Counted from the stretch's first letter, positions 27,361 through 35,243 are shown. The stretch is 64,000 nt of DNA from Hoeflea_A sp040932035 (GCF_040932035.1 NZ_JBFRBB010000005.1:1-64000), one strand, 5' to 3'. Notes: a model not told the origin generated them from the letters alone. Made by a program: numbers and translations.

Positions 27361-28998
27361 TCAGCTATAGCTGCGGGTCTCGCGGATTGCCCGGTCGCGC
27401 AGCTCACGCCGGATGACCTTGCCAGTGGTCGTCAGCGGCATCGTTTTGACGAACTCCACCTCGCGTGGATATTCGTGCGCCGACAGCCGCACCTTGACCC
27501 AGTCCTGGATCTCACCGGCCAGCGCGTGGCTCGGGATTTGCCCCGGCTTCAGCACGATATAAGCCTTGACGATTTCGGTGCGCAGCGGGTCGGGTTTGCC
27601 CACTGCGGCGGCCAGTGCCACCGCCGGATGCGCCGTCAGGCAATCTTCGATTTCACCGGGTCCGATACGGTAGCCCGCCGAGGTGATAACGTCGTCGTCG
27701 CGGCCGAAGAACTCGATGAATCCGTCTTCGCTCTGTATGCCCTGATCGCCGGTCAGCATCCACTCGCCAACGAATTTCGCCCGCGTTGCCGCCTCGTTGT
27801 TCCAATACCGCAAAAACATCACCGGATCGGGCCGCTTGACCGCTATCTGGCCGGGCGTTCCGGCAGCAACCTCTTCACCGTTCTCGTCGACAATGGCGAC
27901 CGTGTGCCCTGGCACCGCGAGGCCGATCGCACCGGCCCGCGTCACACCGATACTGCCGCACGAGGACAGAACCAGATTGCATTCGGTCTGACCATAGAAC
28001 TCGTTAATGGTGATGCCGAGTTCGCGCTTTGCCCATTCATAGGTTTCCTTGCCGAGGGATTCACCGCCCGAGCCGATGGTGCGCAGATTGAGTTCGAAAC
28101 GCTCCGCCGGTTTTTCGACGGTCCTGAGCATCTTGAGCGCGGTCGGCGGAATGAAGGCATTGCGCACGCCCGTCTGCTCCATGATGCGGAACGCGGTTTC
28201 GGGATCGAATTTCTGCGCCGCGGACGAGACCACCGGTACGCCGAAATAAAGCGCCGGCATCAGCACGTTCAACAATCCGCCCGCCCAGGCCCAGTCGGCC
28301 GGCGTCCAGAACAGATCGTCCGGCTGCGGCAGGAATTCGTGCGGAAACTGGATGCCGGGAAGATGTCCGAGCAGCACCCGGTGTGCATGCAGCGCACCTT
28401 TGGGCGGCCCCGTGGTCCCTGACGTAAAGATCATCAGCGCCGGATCGTCGCAATGCGTTTCCACCGCCTCGAATGACGAGGGAAAATCGTTGACAAGCGC
28501 ATCGAACGACACGGTTCCGGGCGATTGATCCACACAGATGATCGAGCTGAGCTGGTCGAGCCGGTCGGAGATCGCACTGACCTTGGCAGCTCCCGACGCA
28601 TTGGTGACGACGCACTTTGCCCCGGAGGACTTCAGTCGGTAGTCGAGCGCATCGACACCGAACAAAAGCGCTAGCGGCACGGCAATGGCGCCGAGCTTGT
28701 ATATGGCGATATGCGCAATGGCAGTTTCGAAACCCTGCGGGAGCAGCAACGCAACCCTGTCGCCACGGGCAATCCCGAGCGACGCAAGCCCGTTGGCTAG
28801 CGCGTTCGAACGTGTCCGCATCATCTCGTAGGTGAGCCTGTCCGGCTCCCGGTCCGGCCGGTAGTGCATCAGACAGACGCGATCGGGTTCGCGCTCCGCC
28901 CATACATCGCACACCGCGGTTCCCATATTGAACTGCTCGGGGATGTCCCAGGCAAAATCCCGGACCAGATCTTCATAGTTATCGCGAACCGGCAGCAT
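27361..28998 (-). CDS. AMP-forming acyl-CoA synthetase
   Basis: The 545-residue adenylate-forming enzyme activates a carboxylic acid with ATP and CoA. Motif A3 reads MIFTSGTTGPPKGALHAH (about 190-207). Others visible are FYGQTECNLV, the hinge GRDDDVITSAGYRIGP and the C-terminal catalytic lysine in TTTGKVIRREL. It resembles medium-chain/ACSM-like and acetyl-CoA-synthetase-like enzymes; chain length cannot be read from the sequence. GGAGACGTGA precedes the ATG. It lies 298 bases downstream of a LysR gene on the same strand, so it may share the regulation of the divergent phosphonate operon, but this is not shown. Confidence 0.9.
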   Translation of the reverse strand: MLPVRDNYEDLVRDFAWDIPEQFNMGTAVCDVWAEREPDRVCLMHYRPDREPDRLTYEMMRTRSNALANGLASLGIARGDRVALLLPQGFETAIAHIAIYKLGAIAVPLALLFGVDALDYRLKSSGAKCVVTNASGAAKVSAISDRLDQLSSIICVDQSPGTVSFDALVNDFPSSFEAVETHCDDPALMIFTSGTTGPPKGALHAHRVLLGHLPGIQFPHEFLPQPDDLFWTPADWAWAGGLLNVLMPALYFGVPVVSSAAQKFDPETAFRIMEQTGVRNAFIPPTALKMLRTVEKPAERFELNLRTIGSGGESLGKETYEWAKRELGITINEFYGQTECNLVLSSCGSIGVTRAGAIGLAVPGHTVAIVDENGEEVAAGTPGQIAVKRPDPVMFLRYWNNEAATRAKFVGEWMLTGDQGIQSEDGFIEFFGRDDDVITSAGYRIGPGEIEDCLTAHPAVALAAAVGKPDPLRTEIVKAYIVLKPGQIPSHALAGEIQDWVKVRLSAHEYPREVEFVKTMPLTTTGKVIRRELRDRAIRETRSYS

Positions 28999-29296
28999 TC
29001 ACGTCTCCTTGTGCGGTGCGCAATTTTATAGGGCCTGGCGATCGCGAATGAAAGCGCGGTACGGCAACAGATCAATATGTCGGGAATTTGGCTGCTCCGC
29101 CCGTAGATCGCCAACCCCGCAAGGGGTCCGGCGTTCCGGGCAGGATGCGCAATTACATCGATACGATGCGGTATGGCCGAAAAGTCGGTCCACTATCCTG
29201 CCGAGTGGCGGAGCAACACTTAAGATATAGGAAGGTGGCCTGCTCAAATCAACGGCGGCAGCTTGCCGCAGTGACGGAAAGACAGCCTTCCGCGCC

Positions 29297-30172
29297 TCAG
29301 GCAAGCCTGGCGCCGAGCGAAGCCGCAAGTTCGCGGTGAACCGGCAAGGGTTGCCGCTCGGCTTCCCATGAAAGCCAGTAACCGGTATCCATGACAAAGT
29401 GCGGTTCCGGCAGTCTCACCAGATCACCCGCCGCAAGCGCCGCCTCCGACAGCGGCAGCGATGCCAATATCACGCCAAGTCCTTCTATGGCTGCATTCAG
29501 CACCAGATCGAAGGAATCGAAATGCAGGCTTGAGCGCAGCGGTACGGGCGAACCGGTTGCCGCCGACCAGGCCCGCCACCCCGAACGCGGGCCGCTTAGC
29601 TCAATAACCGGTTTTTCACGCCATTCCTCACCCTTTTGCAGCAGCGACGGCGCCGCCGCCGGCGCCAGCAGTTCCTGATGCAGCAACTCCGCCTTCCTTC
29701 CCGGCCAGTTGCCACTGCCGTAACGCAGGTGGATATCAGCCTTCGCGTCATCGAAATCACGCTGTCTGTGAGCCGAGACAAAGGTCACGCGCAGGCCCGG
29801 GTGCTTGGCGAGGAACGGTTTGAGCCGCGGCAGCACCATCAGCTCTATATGCGAGGGCATGGCGGCGATGGTGATTTCGCTGACGGCTGGTGAAAAAAGA
29901 TCAGCGGTGCTGCGTGAAAGTGCGGTTAGCGCCGATTGAACATGCGGCAGATACGCCTCGCCGTCGAGCGTCAGTTCCACACCCCGGGGCTTGCGCACAA
30001 ACAGCGCCTTTCCCAGACGATGTTCGAGGTTGCGTATCCGCTGGCTGACTGCGGCCTGGGTAAGGCCGAGCTCCTGCGCCGCCGCCGTGAAATTGCCTGA
30101 CCTTCCCGCCGCTTCAAAGACGCGCAACCACTCAAGCGGTGGCAATTGCTGCTCGCTTCGCTTGTCAGTCAT
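29297..30172 (-). CDS. LysR-type transcriptional regulator (GcvA-like), putative regulator of the tmp operon
   Basis: The 291-residue protein has an N-terminal winged helix (LPPLEWLRVFEAAGRSGNFTAA.., with LTQAAVSQRIRNLE as recognition helix, about 12-65). The LysR substrate-binding domain follows, with SEITIAAMPSHIE and GSGNWPG as in GcvA-like members. It is divergent from the tmpA-like gene with 139 bases between starts. The palindromes at 30210 and 30265 lie in that gap, the classical LysR layout. The inducer is probably a substrate or product of the operon (inference). Confidence 0.88.
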   Translation of the reverse strand: MTDKRSEQQLPPLEWLRVFEAAGRSGNFTAAAQELGLTQAAVSQRIRNLEHRLGKALFVRKPRGVELTLDGEAYLPHVQSALTALSRSTADLFSPAVSEITIAAMPSHIELMVLPRLKPFLAKHPGLRVTFVSAHRQRDFDDAKADIHLRYGSGNWPGRKAELLHQELLAPAAAPSLLQKGEEWREKPVIELSGPRSGWRAWSAATGSPVPLRSSLHFDSFDLVLNAAIEGLGVILASLPLSEAALAAGDLVRLPEPHFVMDTGYWLSWEAERQPLPVHRELAASLGARLA

Positions 30173-30209
30173 AATCTATTTGGGGTCTCGATACCAATAT
30201 CCATTTCTT

Positions 30210-30274
30210 GTGCTTATAGCACGATTAGAACTAGGGTCGAGCAAAAGAGGCACGGCAGGACCGCATACCGGTAT
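30210..30274. promoter_or_regulatory. Candidate LysR operator region between the regulator and tmpA-like genes
   Basis: Two palindromes lie in the divergent spacer. GTGCTTATAGCAC at 30210-30222 is a five-base inverted repeat about a TAT centre, close to the T-N11-A form LysR proteins bind. ATACCGGTAT at 30265-30274 is a perfect ten-base palindrome. The first could be the recognition site and the second nearer the promoter. Binding is inferred from position and symmetry only. Confidence 0.4.
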
Positions 30275-30311
30275 ACGCCGCAGCTTCGAACAAAAGACAT
30301 TGGAGGGTACG

Positions 30312-31466
30312 ATGATCACCATTCAGTCGGTGACCGCCTTTGAGGACGGTTCCGGTCTTCAGCTGTATTTGAGCGACGGAACGAACCCGCGCTTTCATGC
30401 GGTCTGGTTGCGCGACAACGCGCTCGACGAGGAAACCCGCGCACCGGGCAATGGCCAGCGTCTCATCACGCTTTCCGATATCCCCGAAAATGTCGGCATT
30501 AAAAGTGCCGGCACCGATGGACAGACCCTGACCGTCATCTTCACGCCAGAGGATAAATCCGTCACCTATCCGGCCCCCTGGCTGCAGGCCAACGCCTATG
30601 ACACGAAGGCGGCAAAGCCTGCAGGCTGGCTGGCGGAAACAATCCAAACCTGGGACAGCACATCGTTCGACAATGTACCGACCGGTGATTTTGCCGCTAT
30701 CCATTCCGATCCCGATGCGCTGCGCGACTGGCTGGCCGACATTCGCCGTTTCGGCTTTGCGCGGCTGGCCGACGGTCCCACGGAAAGCGGATCCCTGCTC
30801 GAGGTCGTCAAGCCCTTCGGCTATGTGCGTGAAACCAATTACGGCAAGTGGTTTGAGGTTCGCACCGAGGTCAATCCGACCAATCTTGCCTATACCGGGC
30901 TGGGTCTCCAGGCCCATACGGACAATCCCTACCGCGACCCGGTGCCGACACTTCAGATCCTTTACTGCCTCGAAAATTCCGCAGAGGGCGGTGATTCCAT
31001 CGTTGTCGACGGGTTTCGGGTGGCACAGCGGCTTCGCCAGGAAAACCCGGAGGGCTTCGGGCTGCTTTCGGGCCACTGCGCCCGCTTCGAATATGCCGGC
31101 TCGGAGGGTGTGCAACTGCGTTCGCGCCGGCCGATGATCGAACTTTCCCCGGATGGTGAGTTGATTGCCGTGCGCTTCAACAACCGTTCCGCCGCGCCGA
31201 TCGTCGATGTACCCTATGAACACATGGCGGCCTACTACGACGCCTATCGCCGCTTTGCAGACATCATCGACGACCCGGCCATGGGTGTCGCCTTCAAACT
31301 TGAGCCCGGAGAGAGCTTCATCGTCGACAACACCCGCGTGCTCCACGCCCGCAACGGCTATTCCGGCGCCGGCTCGCGCTGGCTGCAGGGCTGCTACGCC
31401 GACAAGGACGGTCTGCTCTCGACGCTTGCCGCGCTGGAAATCCGGAACATGGAGGCCGCCGAATGA
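30312..31466 (+). CDS. tmpA: TmpA-like 2-oxoglutarate dioxygenase (2-trimethylaminoethylphosphonate hydroxylase)
   Basis: This 384-residue Fe(II)/2-oxoglutarate oxygenase belongs to the gamma-butyrobetaine hydroxylase/TauD group. An N-terminal GBBH-like domain (about 1-90) precedes the jelly-roll core. Iron ligands are seen in LQAHTDNPYRDPVPTLQ (HxD) and VDNTRVLHARNGY (distal His), followed by the 2-oxoglutarate Arg in GSRWLQGCY. Immediate coupling (four-base overlap) to a PhnZ-like oxygenase gene matches TmpA-TmpB, where TmpA hydroxylates the carbon next to phosphorus in 2-trimethylaminoethylphosphonate. The cysteines that hold zinc in the N-domain of butyrobetaine hydroxylase are absent (WLRDNALDEETR). 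TGGAGGG precedes the ATG. Butyrobetaine hydroxylase is the alternative if the context is misread. Confidence 0.8.
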   Translation: MITIQSVTAFEDGSGLQLYLSDGTNPRFHAVWLRDNALDEETRAPGNGQRLITLSDIPENVGIKSAGTDGQTLTVIFTPEDKSVTYPAPWLQANAYDTKAAKPAGWLAETIQTWDSTSFDNVPTGDFAAIHSDPDALRDWLADIRRFGFARLADGPTESGSLLEVVKPFGYVRETNYGKWFEVRTEVNPTNLAYTGLGLQAHTDNPYRDPVPTLQILYCLENSAEGGDSIVVDGFRVAQRLRQENPEGFGLLSGHCARFEYAGSEGVQLRSRRPMIELSPDGELIAVRFNNRSAAPIVDVPYEHMAAYYDAYRRFADIIDDPAMGVAFKLEPGESFIVDNTRVLHARNGYSGAGSRWLQGCYADKDGLLSTLAALEIRNMEAAE

Positions 31467-32065
31467 CACGTCCTGACTATTCAAGTCTTTCCGCCGGCAA
31501 TATCGTTGATTTTATCGGCGACATTTTCGAACGACGCGGCGCCGATTCCTATCTCGGCGAACAGGTCACCATGTCCGAACACATGCTTCAGGGCGCAAAA
31601 CTCGCTGACGAGGCCGGCGCCGGCGACCACATGGTTGCCGCCGCGCTGCTGCATGATATCGGACACTATACGAACGAATTTCCCGACGATGCGCTCGAAA
31701 AGGGTGTCGACAACCACCACGACGAGGCCGGCGCTGCGGTGCTGGCACCCTTTTTCCCGTCGGTTGTAACCGATTGCGTGCGCTATCACGTCGCTGCAAA
31801 GCGTTATCTGTGCGCAACCGATCCGGGCTATTTCGACCGGTTGTCGGCGGCTTCCGTCCACACGCTCAACCTGCAGGGCGGGCCGATGAGCGAGGAAGAG
31901 GTCGAAGCCTTCGCCAAAAACCCCAATCTCGAGGCCATCATCCAGGTCCGCATTTGGGACGAGGAAGGCAAGGTTCCCGGTATGGAGACGCCGCCCTTTT
32001 CCCATTATGCACCGATGCTGCAGCGCGTGGTCGATGAACATATGAGTATGGGCCCGCAGGAATGA
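31463..32065 (+). CDS. tmpB: TmpB/PhnZ-like HD-domain mixed-valent di-iron oxygenase
   Basis: The 200-residue HD-fold protein closely follows PhnZ. It keeps the metal ligands H40, H64-D65 (LLHDIGHY), H86, H109 (YHVAAKRYL) and D166 (RIWDEEGK). It also keeps the PhnZ active-site pair Tyr/Glu as Y30 and E33 (SYLGEQ). The enzyme class cleaves the C-P bond of 1-hydroxyphosphonates with O2; the TmpB branch gives glycine betaine and phosphate from hydroxylated trimethylaminoethylphosphonate. TmpB versus PhnZ specificity is inferred from the preceding TmpA-like gene. The ATG overlaps the upstream stop by four bases, and the stop overlaps the next start in the same way. Confidence 0.82.
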   Translation: MTRPDYSSLSAGNIVDFIGDIFERRGADSYLGEQVTMSEHMLQGAKLADEAGAGDHMVAAALLHDIGHYTNEFPDDALEKGVDNHHDEAGAAVLAPFFPSVVTDCVRYHVAAKRYLCATDPGYFDRLSAASVHTLNLQGGPMSEEEVEAFAKNPNLEAIIQVRIWDEEGKVPGMETPPFSHYAPMLQRVVDEHMSMGPQE

Positions 32066-32718
32066 ACGCGCCCAATTACATGTTTGAGCCGAAGGAAAAG
32101 CCGTCCCTTGGCCTTCACAAGGTGCCGCTTATCGAGGCCACGGACGAGACGGTTGAGGGTTATGGCTTCCTGGTGGACAATCCCGAAGAATTCGAAATCG
32201 AGATCGTCCGCTGGCCGGCACAGGGCTGGCGCCCCATCGACGAAGGCACGGGAGACGAGGCCGGATGGGTCGAGGGCATATTCAGCGGTGAATGGAAAGG
32301 CGATGTCCTTTACGGATCCAATGAAGCCGTAAACGGCAACTATGTGCTTGGCTGGTCGGCCGACCCTCAAACCGCTTCCACCGAGACAGAAACCGTACCG
32401 CGCGAACAGGTGCTGCTTTGGCACATGAACTATCATCCCGATGGCGGACAGCTGTTCTTTCCGTTGGAAAACAAGCCCTTTGTCGTTCCCGCGGCACTTC
32501 CAGGCGACGATCTGACGCCGGACAAGGTGGTCGCCTTCTGGTGCGACGGATCGCGCGGCCTGTATATCCACCCCAACATCTGGCACGAAGGAATCTTTCC
32601 GGTCGAGGACCGGCAGCAATTTCTCGACAGACAGGGGCGTGTCCACGCCCGCGTGAGCTGTGACGTCGGGGCGGAATTCGGGATTTACCTTTCTGTTCCG
32701 CTGCGCAAATCTTTTTAG
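32062..32718 (+). CDS. Ureidoglycolate lyase-fold (AllA-like) cupin protein of the phosphonate operon
   Basis: The 218-residue protein resembles the ureidoglycolate lyase (AllA) family, a cupin fold. Visible are the histidines of LLWHMNYHPDGGQLFFP (about 113-129) and AFWCDGSRGLYIHPNIWHEG (about 153-172), and an N-terminal VPLIEATDETVEGYGFLVD like AllA. AllA releases urea from ureidoglycolate, but no allantoin or purine catabolic gene is nearby. The four-base overlap with tmpB points to a job in the same pathway. Function here is unknown; it may be a relative with a new substrate. Confidence 0.75.
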   Translation: MNAPNYMFEPKEKPSLGLHKVPLIEATDETVEGYGFLVDNPEEFEIEIVRWPAQGWRPIDEGTGDEAGWVEGIFSGEWKGDVLYGSNEAVNGNYVLGWSADPQTASTETETVPREQVLLWHMNYHPDGGQLFFPLENKPFVVPAALPGDDLTPDKVVAFWCDGSRGLYIHPNIWHEGIFPVEDRQQFLDRQGRVHARVSCDVGAEFGIYLSVPLRKSF

Positions 32719-32758
32719 AGAACACGCCTCCCTGCGGTGACATAAAAGGCATAGGCCC

Positions 32759-33595
32759 ATGACCCAAAAAGTTGCACTGATCATCATGGATGGCGTCGGC
32801 TATGAGACCTGCGTCGCCCAATGCGGCTTCCTGCAGGCCTCGTTCGAGGCGGGCCGCGCGCAGCGCTGGAAAATGCGCTCGTGCCTCCCGACCATTTCTC
32901 TTGTCATGTACGAAACCATCCATACGGGGCTTGCGCCGGTCGACCACGGGATCATGTCCAATCATTCCCTGCGTCCGTCACAAAGGCCAAACGTCTTTTC
33001 GTCCCTGAAAGAACAGGGCAAAACCGCCGCTGTGGTTGGTCACTCCTTTTTTCACACGCTTTATGGCGGCAGCGCCTTCGATCCGTTTCTCCATTGCGAA
33101 GTGGACGACCCGGATGCGCCGATCGCCCATGCGCGTTACTACTCCATGGAAGGCTACGGCAAGCGAAATGCCTGCGCGCCCGCCGAAATCGACCTTTGCG
33201 CCCAGGCAACCATGCTGCTTGAGCGGCACAGCCCCGACTATCTTCTGCTCCACACCAGCAGTGCCGATACGCTCGGCCACACCTTTGGCGGCGATTCAGC
33301 AGAATATCGCCGGCAGACCGCCGTTATCGACGATGCACTGTCTCGAACCATCCCCTCGTGGCTCGAGGCAAGCTATGAGGTGTTTGTCTGCGCCGACCAC
33401 GGGATGAGCGCGGAAGGTGCCCATGGCGGAGACGAGGCGGCCGTGCGCGATACGGCGTTCTACTATTTCGGCAGTGCAACGGGGCCGGATCGCGAAATCG
33501 TGCTCGACCAGCGCATCATCGCCCCAACGATCCTGTCGCGCACGGGTGCACAAATTCCCGCTTCCATGACAACGCCGCCGCTGTTCGAGCGCTAG
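32759..33595 (+). CDS. Alkaline phosphatase superfamily hydrolase (nucleotide pyrophosphatase/phosphodiesterase type)
   Basis: The 278-residue protein has the metal and nucleophile pattern of the NPP/phosphonoacetate-hydrolase branch. An N-terminal MDGVG supplies a metal Asp. LPTISLVMYETIHTGLAPVDHGI has the nucleophile Thr and the HTG..HGI signature. TSSADTLGHTFGG and CADHGMSAEGAHGG supply the remaining Asp/His ligands. No signal peptide is seen, so it is probably cytoplasmic. It is the fourth gene of the tmp-like operon, 40 bases after the AllA-like gene. It could split a phosphonate ester or phosphodiester to feed TmpA; that is inference. It is short for the family, close to a bare catalytic core. 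Confidence 0.8.
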   Translation: MTQKVALIIMDGVGYETCVAQCGFLQASFEAGRAQRWKMRSCLPTISLVMYETIHTGLAPVDHGIMSNHSLRPSQRPNVFSSLKEQGKTAAVVGHSFFHTLYGGSAFDPFLHCEVDDPDAPIAHARYYSMEGYGKRNACAPAEIDLCAQATMLLERHSPDYLLLHTSSADTLGHTFGGDSAEYRRQTAVIDDALSRTIPSWLEASYEVFVCADHGMSAEGAHGGDEAAVRDTAFYYFGSATGPDREIVLDQRIIAPTILSRTGAQIPASMTTPPLFER

Positions 33596-33752
33596 GGCTC
33601 GTCATGAACGATTGAAAAATATAGCGGTGCCGATCCGGTTACAAAGTCCGGAAACCTTCAATTTCCGGATGCAATAATGTTGCCCTTCGGCCACGGTTAC
33701 GGTCTTTCGGCAGATGCGACGGGAACCGTGACTATGTTACACGCTATTTGAA

Positions 33753-34098
33753 TTGACACCTGCTATCCAACGCTGATGTATGGCCTCGGGGAAATGATTT
33801 TTGGGGTGTGGATTTTCATAGCGTAAAATCGAAAACTTCCTATGGTGCCGCAATAACCGGCGCGCTGGTTTGCGCAGACTGCACCATGGTTGCCGATATC
33901 CTCAATGAACATACCCCGACGTCAGCCTGAAAATCAGGATGGCGCCAACTCGATACTTCTCGATGCCGACCGCAACGGCGCATCGTTGAATACGCCACCT
34001 CCGACAGGAAGTGTGGCGCAAATGGCGGACCACTGGGGTAGATTTACTCCGGACCTGAGCACACAGTGAAAGGCGCGGGCGCAAGCCCGCGCTTTTGA
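33753..34098 (+). ncRNA. Candidate small transcription unit (sRNA or small-protein mRNA)
   Basis: A near-consensus -35 TTGACA (33753-33758) is followed after 17 bases by a weak -10 ATGTAT (33776-33781), and a strong intrinsic terminator ends at about 34096. Transcription from about 33788 would give roughly 300 nucleotides. The only sizeable frame on it is 33905-34069 (54 residues, starting MNIPRRQPENQDG), which has no visible ribosome-binding site. It may therefore be a non-coding RNA or a remnant. This is inferred from signals only. Confidence 0.3.
34073..34098 (+). terminator. Strong intrinsic terminator upstream of the glycosyltransferase-like gene
   Basis: GCGCGGGC (34073-34080) pairs perfectly with GCCCGCGC (34085-34092) around a GCAA tetraloop, followed by TTTT. 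No recognised gene ends directly before it, which is why a small transcript is proposed. Confidence 0.8.
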
Positions 34099-34178
34099 TT
34101 GTCGGGAGAAATTTGCATAGTGTCGGCAATCGTGATTCTGACGTTTGTCTGGCCGCTTGAAATCATAGATTGTTTTGG

Positions 34179-35180
34179 ATGTCGTTCTACAGCCTGCTTC
34201 ACCTCGAGGAAAAAGAACATTCGGCGGTAAATGTAAAAACTGCTGACTTCGACGATCAGGTCCGGCTGTATGTCAGCTGCGCCGTGTGCCTGTCGAACTC
34301 CCTTGCTCTTGAAGGCAGGGAGCTGACCGTGATCACGAACAATGGCGAGGCCATCAACAGGGCCGCGGCTGCAATCGGCGGCAGGCTGAAAATCCGGGAA
34401 ATACCGTTTGTCACCGAGATCCCGTCCGGCATCGATTTTTATTCCGCACATCACAAAATCGATTGCTACCGGTACTTTGCAGGCCTCGATGCGCCCTATG
34501 CTGCACTCGTCGATCTCGATGCCATCTGCGTCAATGCGTTCCCGGCATCCTTCGACCGCAATATCGAGCTCGGTGTGCCGATGTGTTACGACATATCGGA
34601 TCAGGCGATCCCGACGCACGGAGCCGAACGGCTACGGCAGGATCTCAAGAAAATTCACGGACATGAATCCGAAGGCCGATGGTACGGCGGCGAGTTCATA
34701 TGTGCGCCGCCGTTATTCTACCGCCGGCTGGTCGAAAAAATCGAAGGCGTCTACGATAACTACACCCGTCACATATCCGATCTGCATCACGTGGGCGACG
34801 AGACACTGACCACGGCGGCCATCGAACTGTTGAAGCTTGATGGAATTCAGGTCGCGGATGCAGGAACACTGGGCATCGTCGCGCGCCACTGGAATTGCAG
34901 CAGGCCGGGATTCATACAGCGCCCCTTCGAGCATGCCTCGAATGCCGCAATCCTTCATCTGCCGATCGACAAGCCGTTTCTCGCCAAACTGGGACGCTCG
35001 AAGCAAGCATCACACCGGGACTTTTTCCGCCGCTACGATTTTCGGCGAAAGGACTACCTGCTCAGAAAATTGCGGGCAACGGGCGGTGCAGTGCGGCTCG
35101 GCCTGAAGCATTTCAGAACATATGTCTCAAATCCGCTGCTGCATAAAACAGGCATCAAGAAACGGCACGTCCGCCGCTGA
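34179..35180 (+). CDS. Glycosyltransferase-like protein (GT-A fold candidate)
   Basis: The protein has about 333 residues. The central part (YAALVDLDAICVNAFP, about 107-122) gives a D-x-D-like metal/nucleotide-sugar motif after a beta-alpha pattern, as in GT-A enzymes. RWYGGEFICAPPLFYRRL (about 172-189) resembles the acceptor region of such enzymes. A basic C-terminus (RRKDYLLRKLRA, KKRHVRR) may associate with membrane. Family assignment is tentative. ATG 34179 has no clear ribosome-binding site; a TTG nine bases upstream is in frame. It stands alone next to tRNA-Leu, which is consistent with an accessory gene. Confidence 0.6.
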   Translation: MSFYSLLHLEEKEHSAVNVKTADFDDQVRLYVSCAVCLSNSLALEGRELTVITNNGEAINRAAAAIGGRLKIREIPFVTEIPSGIDFYSAHHKIDCYRYFAGLDAPYAALVDLDAICVNAFPASFDRNIELGVPMCYDISDQAIPTHGAERLRQDLKKIHGHESEGRWYGGEFICAPPLFYRRLVEKIEGVYDNYTRHISDLHHVGDETLTTAAIELLKLDGIQVADAGTLGIVARHWNCSRPGFIQRPFEHASNAAILHLPIDKPFLAKLGRSKQASHRDFFRRYDFRRKDYLLRKLRATGGAVRLGLKHFRTYVSNPLLHKTGIKKRHVRR

Positions 35181-35243
35181 CGGAAACCTGGCCTCGCCAC
35201 AATGTGAGGCACTTCGCGGTGGGAATATCCGTGAGTAAGAGAG

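Larger units (their letters stand above)
33596..34178. other. Gap after the phosphonate operon, with hairpins and a possible small transcript
   Basis: No protein family is recognised here. Structured elements are a perfect eight-base stem (TCCGGAAA/TTTCCGGA) at 33647-33669, an inverted repeat CACGGTT/AACCGTG at 33692-33730, a TTGACA hexamer at 33753, a 54-codon open frame at 33905-34069, and a strong terminator at 34073. The eight-base stem may end the upstream operon, although it lacks a T-tract. Confidence 0.55.

Noticed and set aside
32062..32718. Allantoin/ureide utilisation locus suggested by the AllA-like gene
   Set aside because: No allantoinase, allantoicase, urate or ureidoglycolate genes are nearby; operon overlap ties it to the phosphonate oxygenases instead.
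33902..34129. Minus-strand 75-codon frame in the gap before the glycosyltransferase-like gene
   Set aside because: No ribosome-binding site or recognisable sequence; it crosses the plus-strand terminator hairpin.
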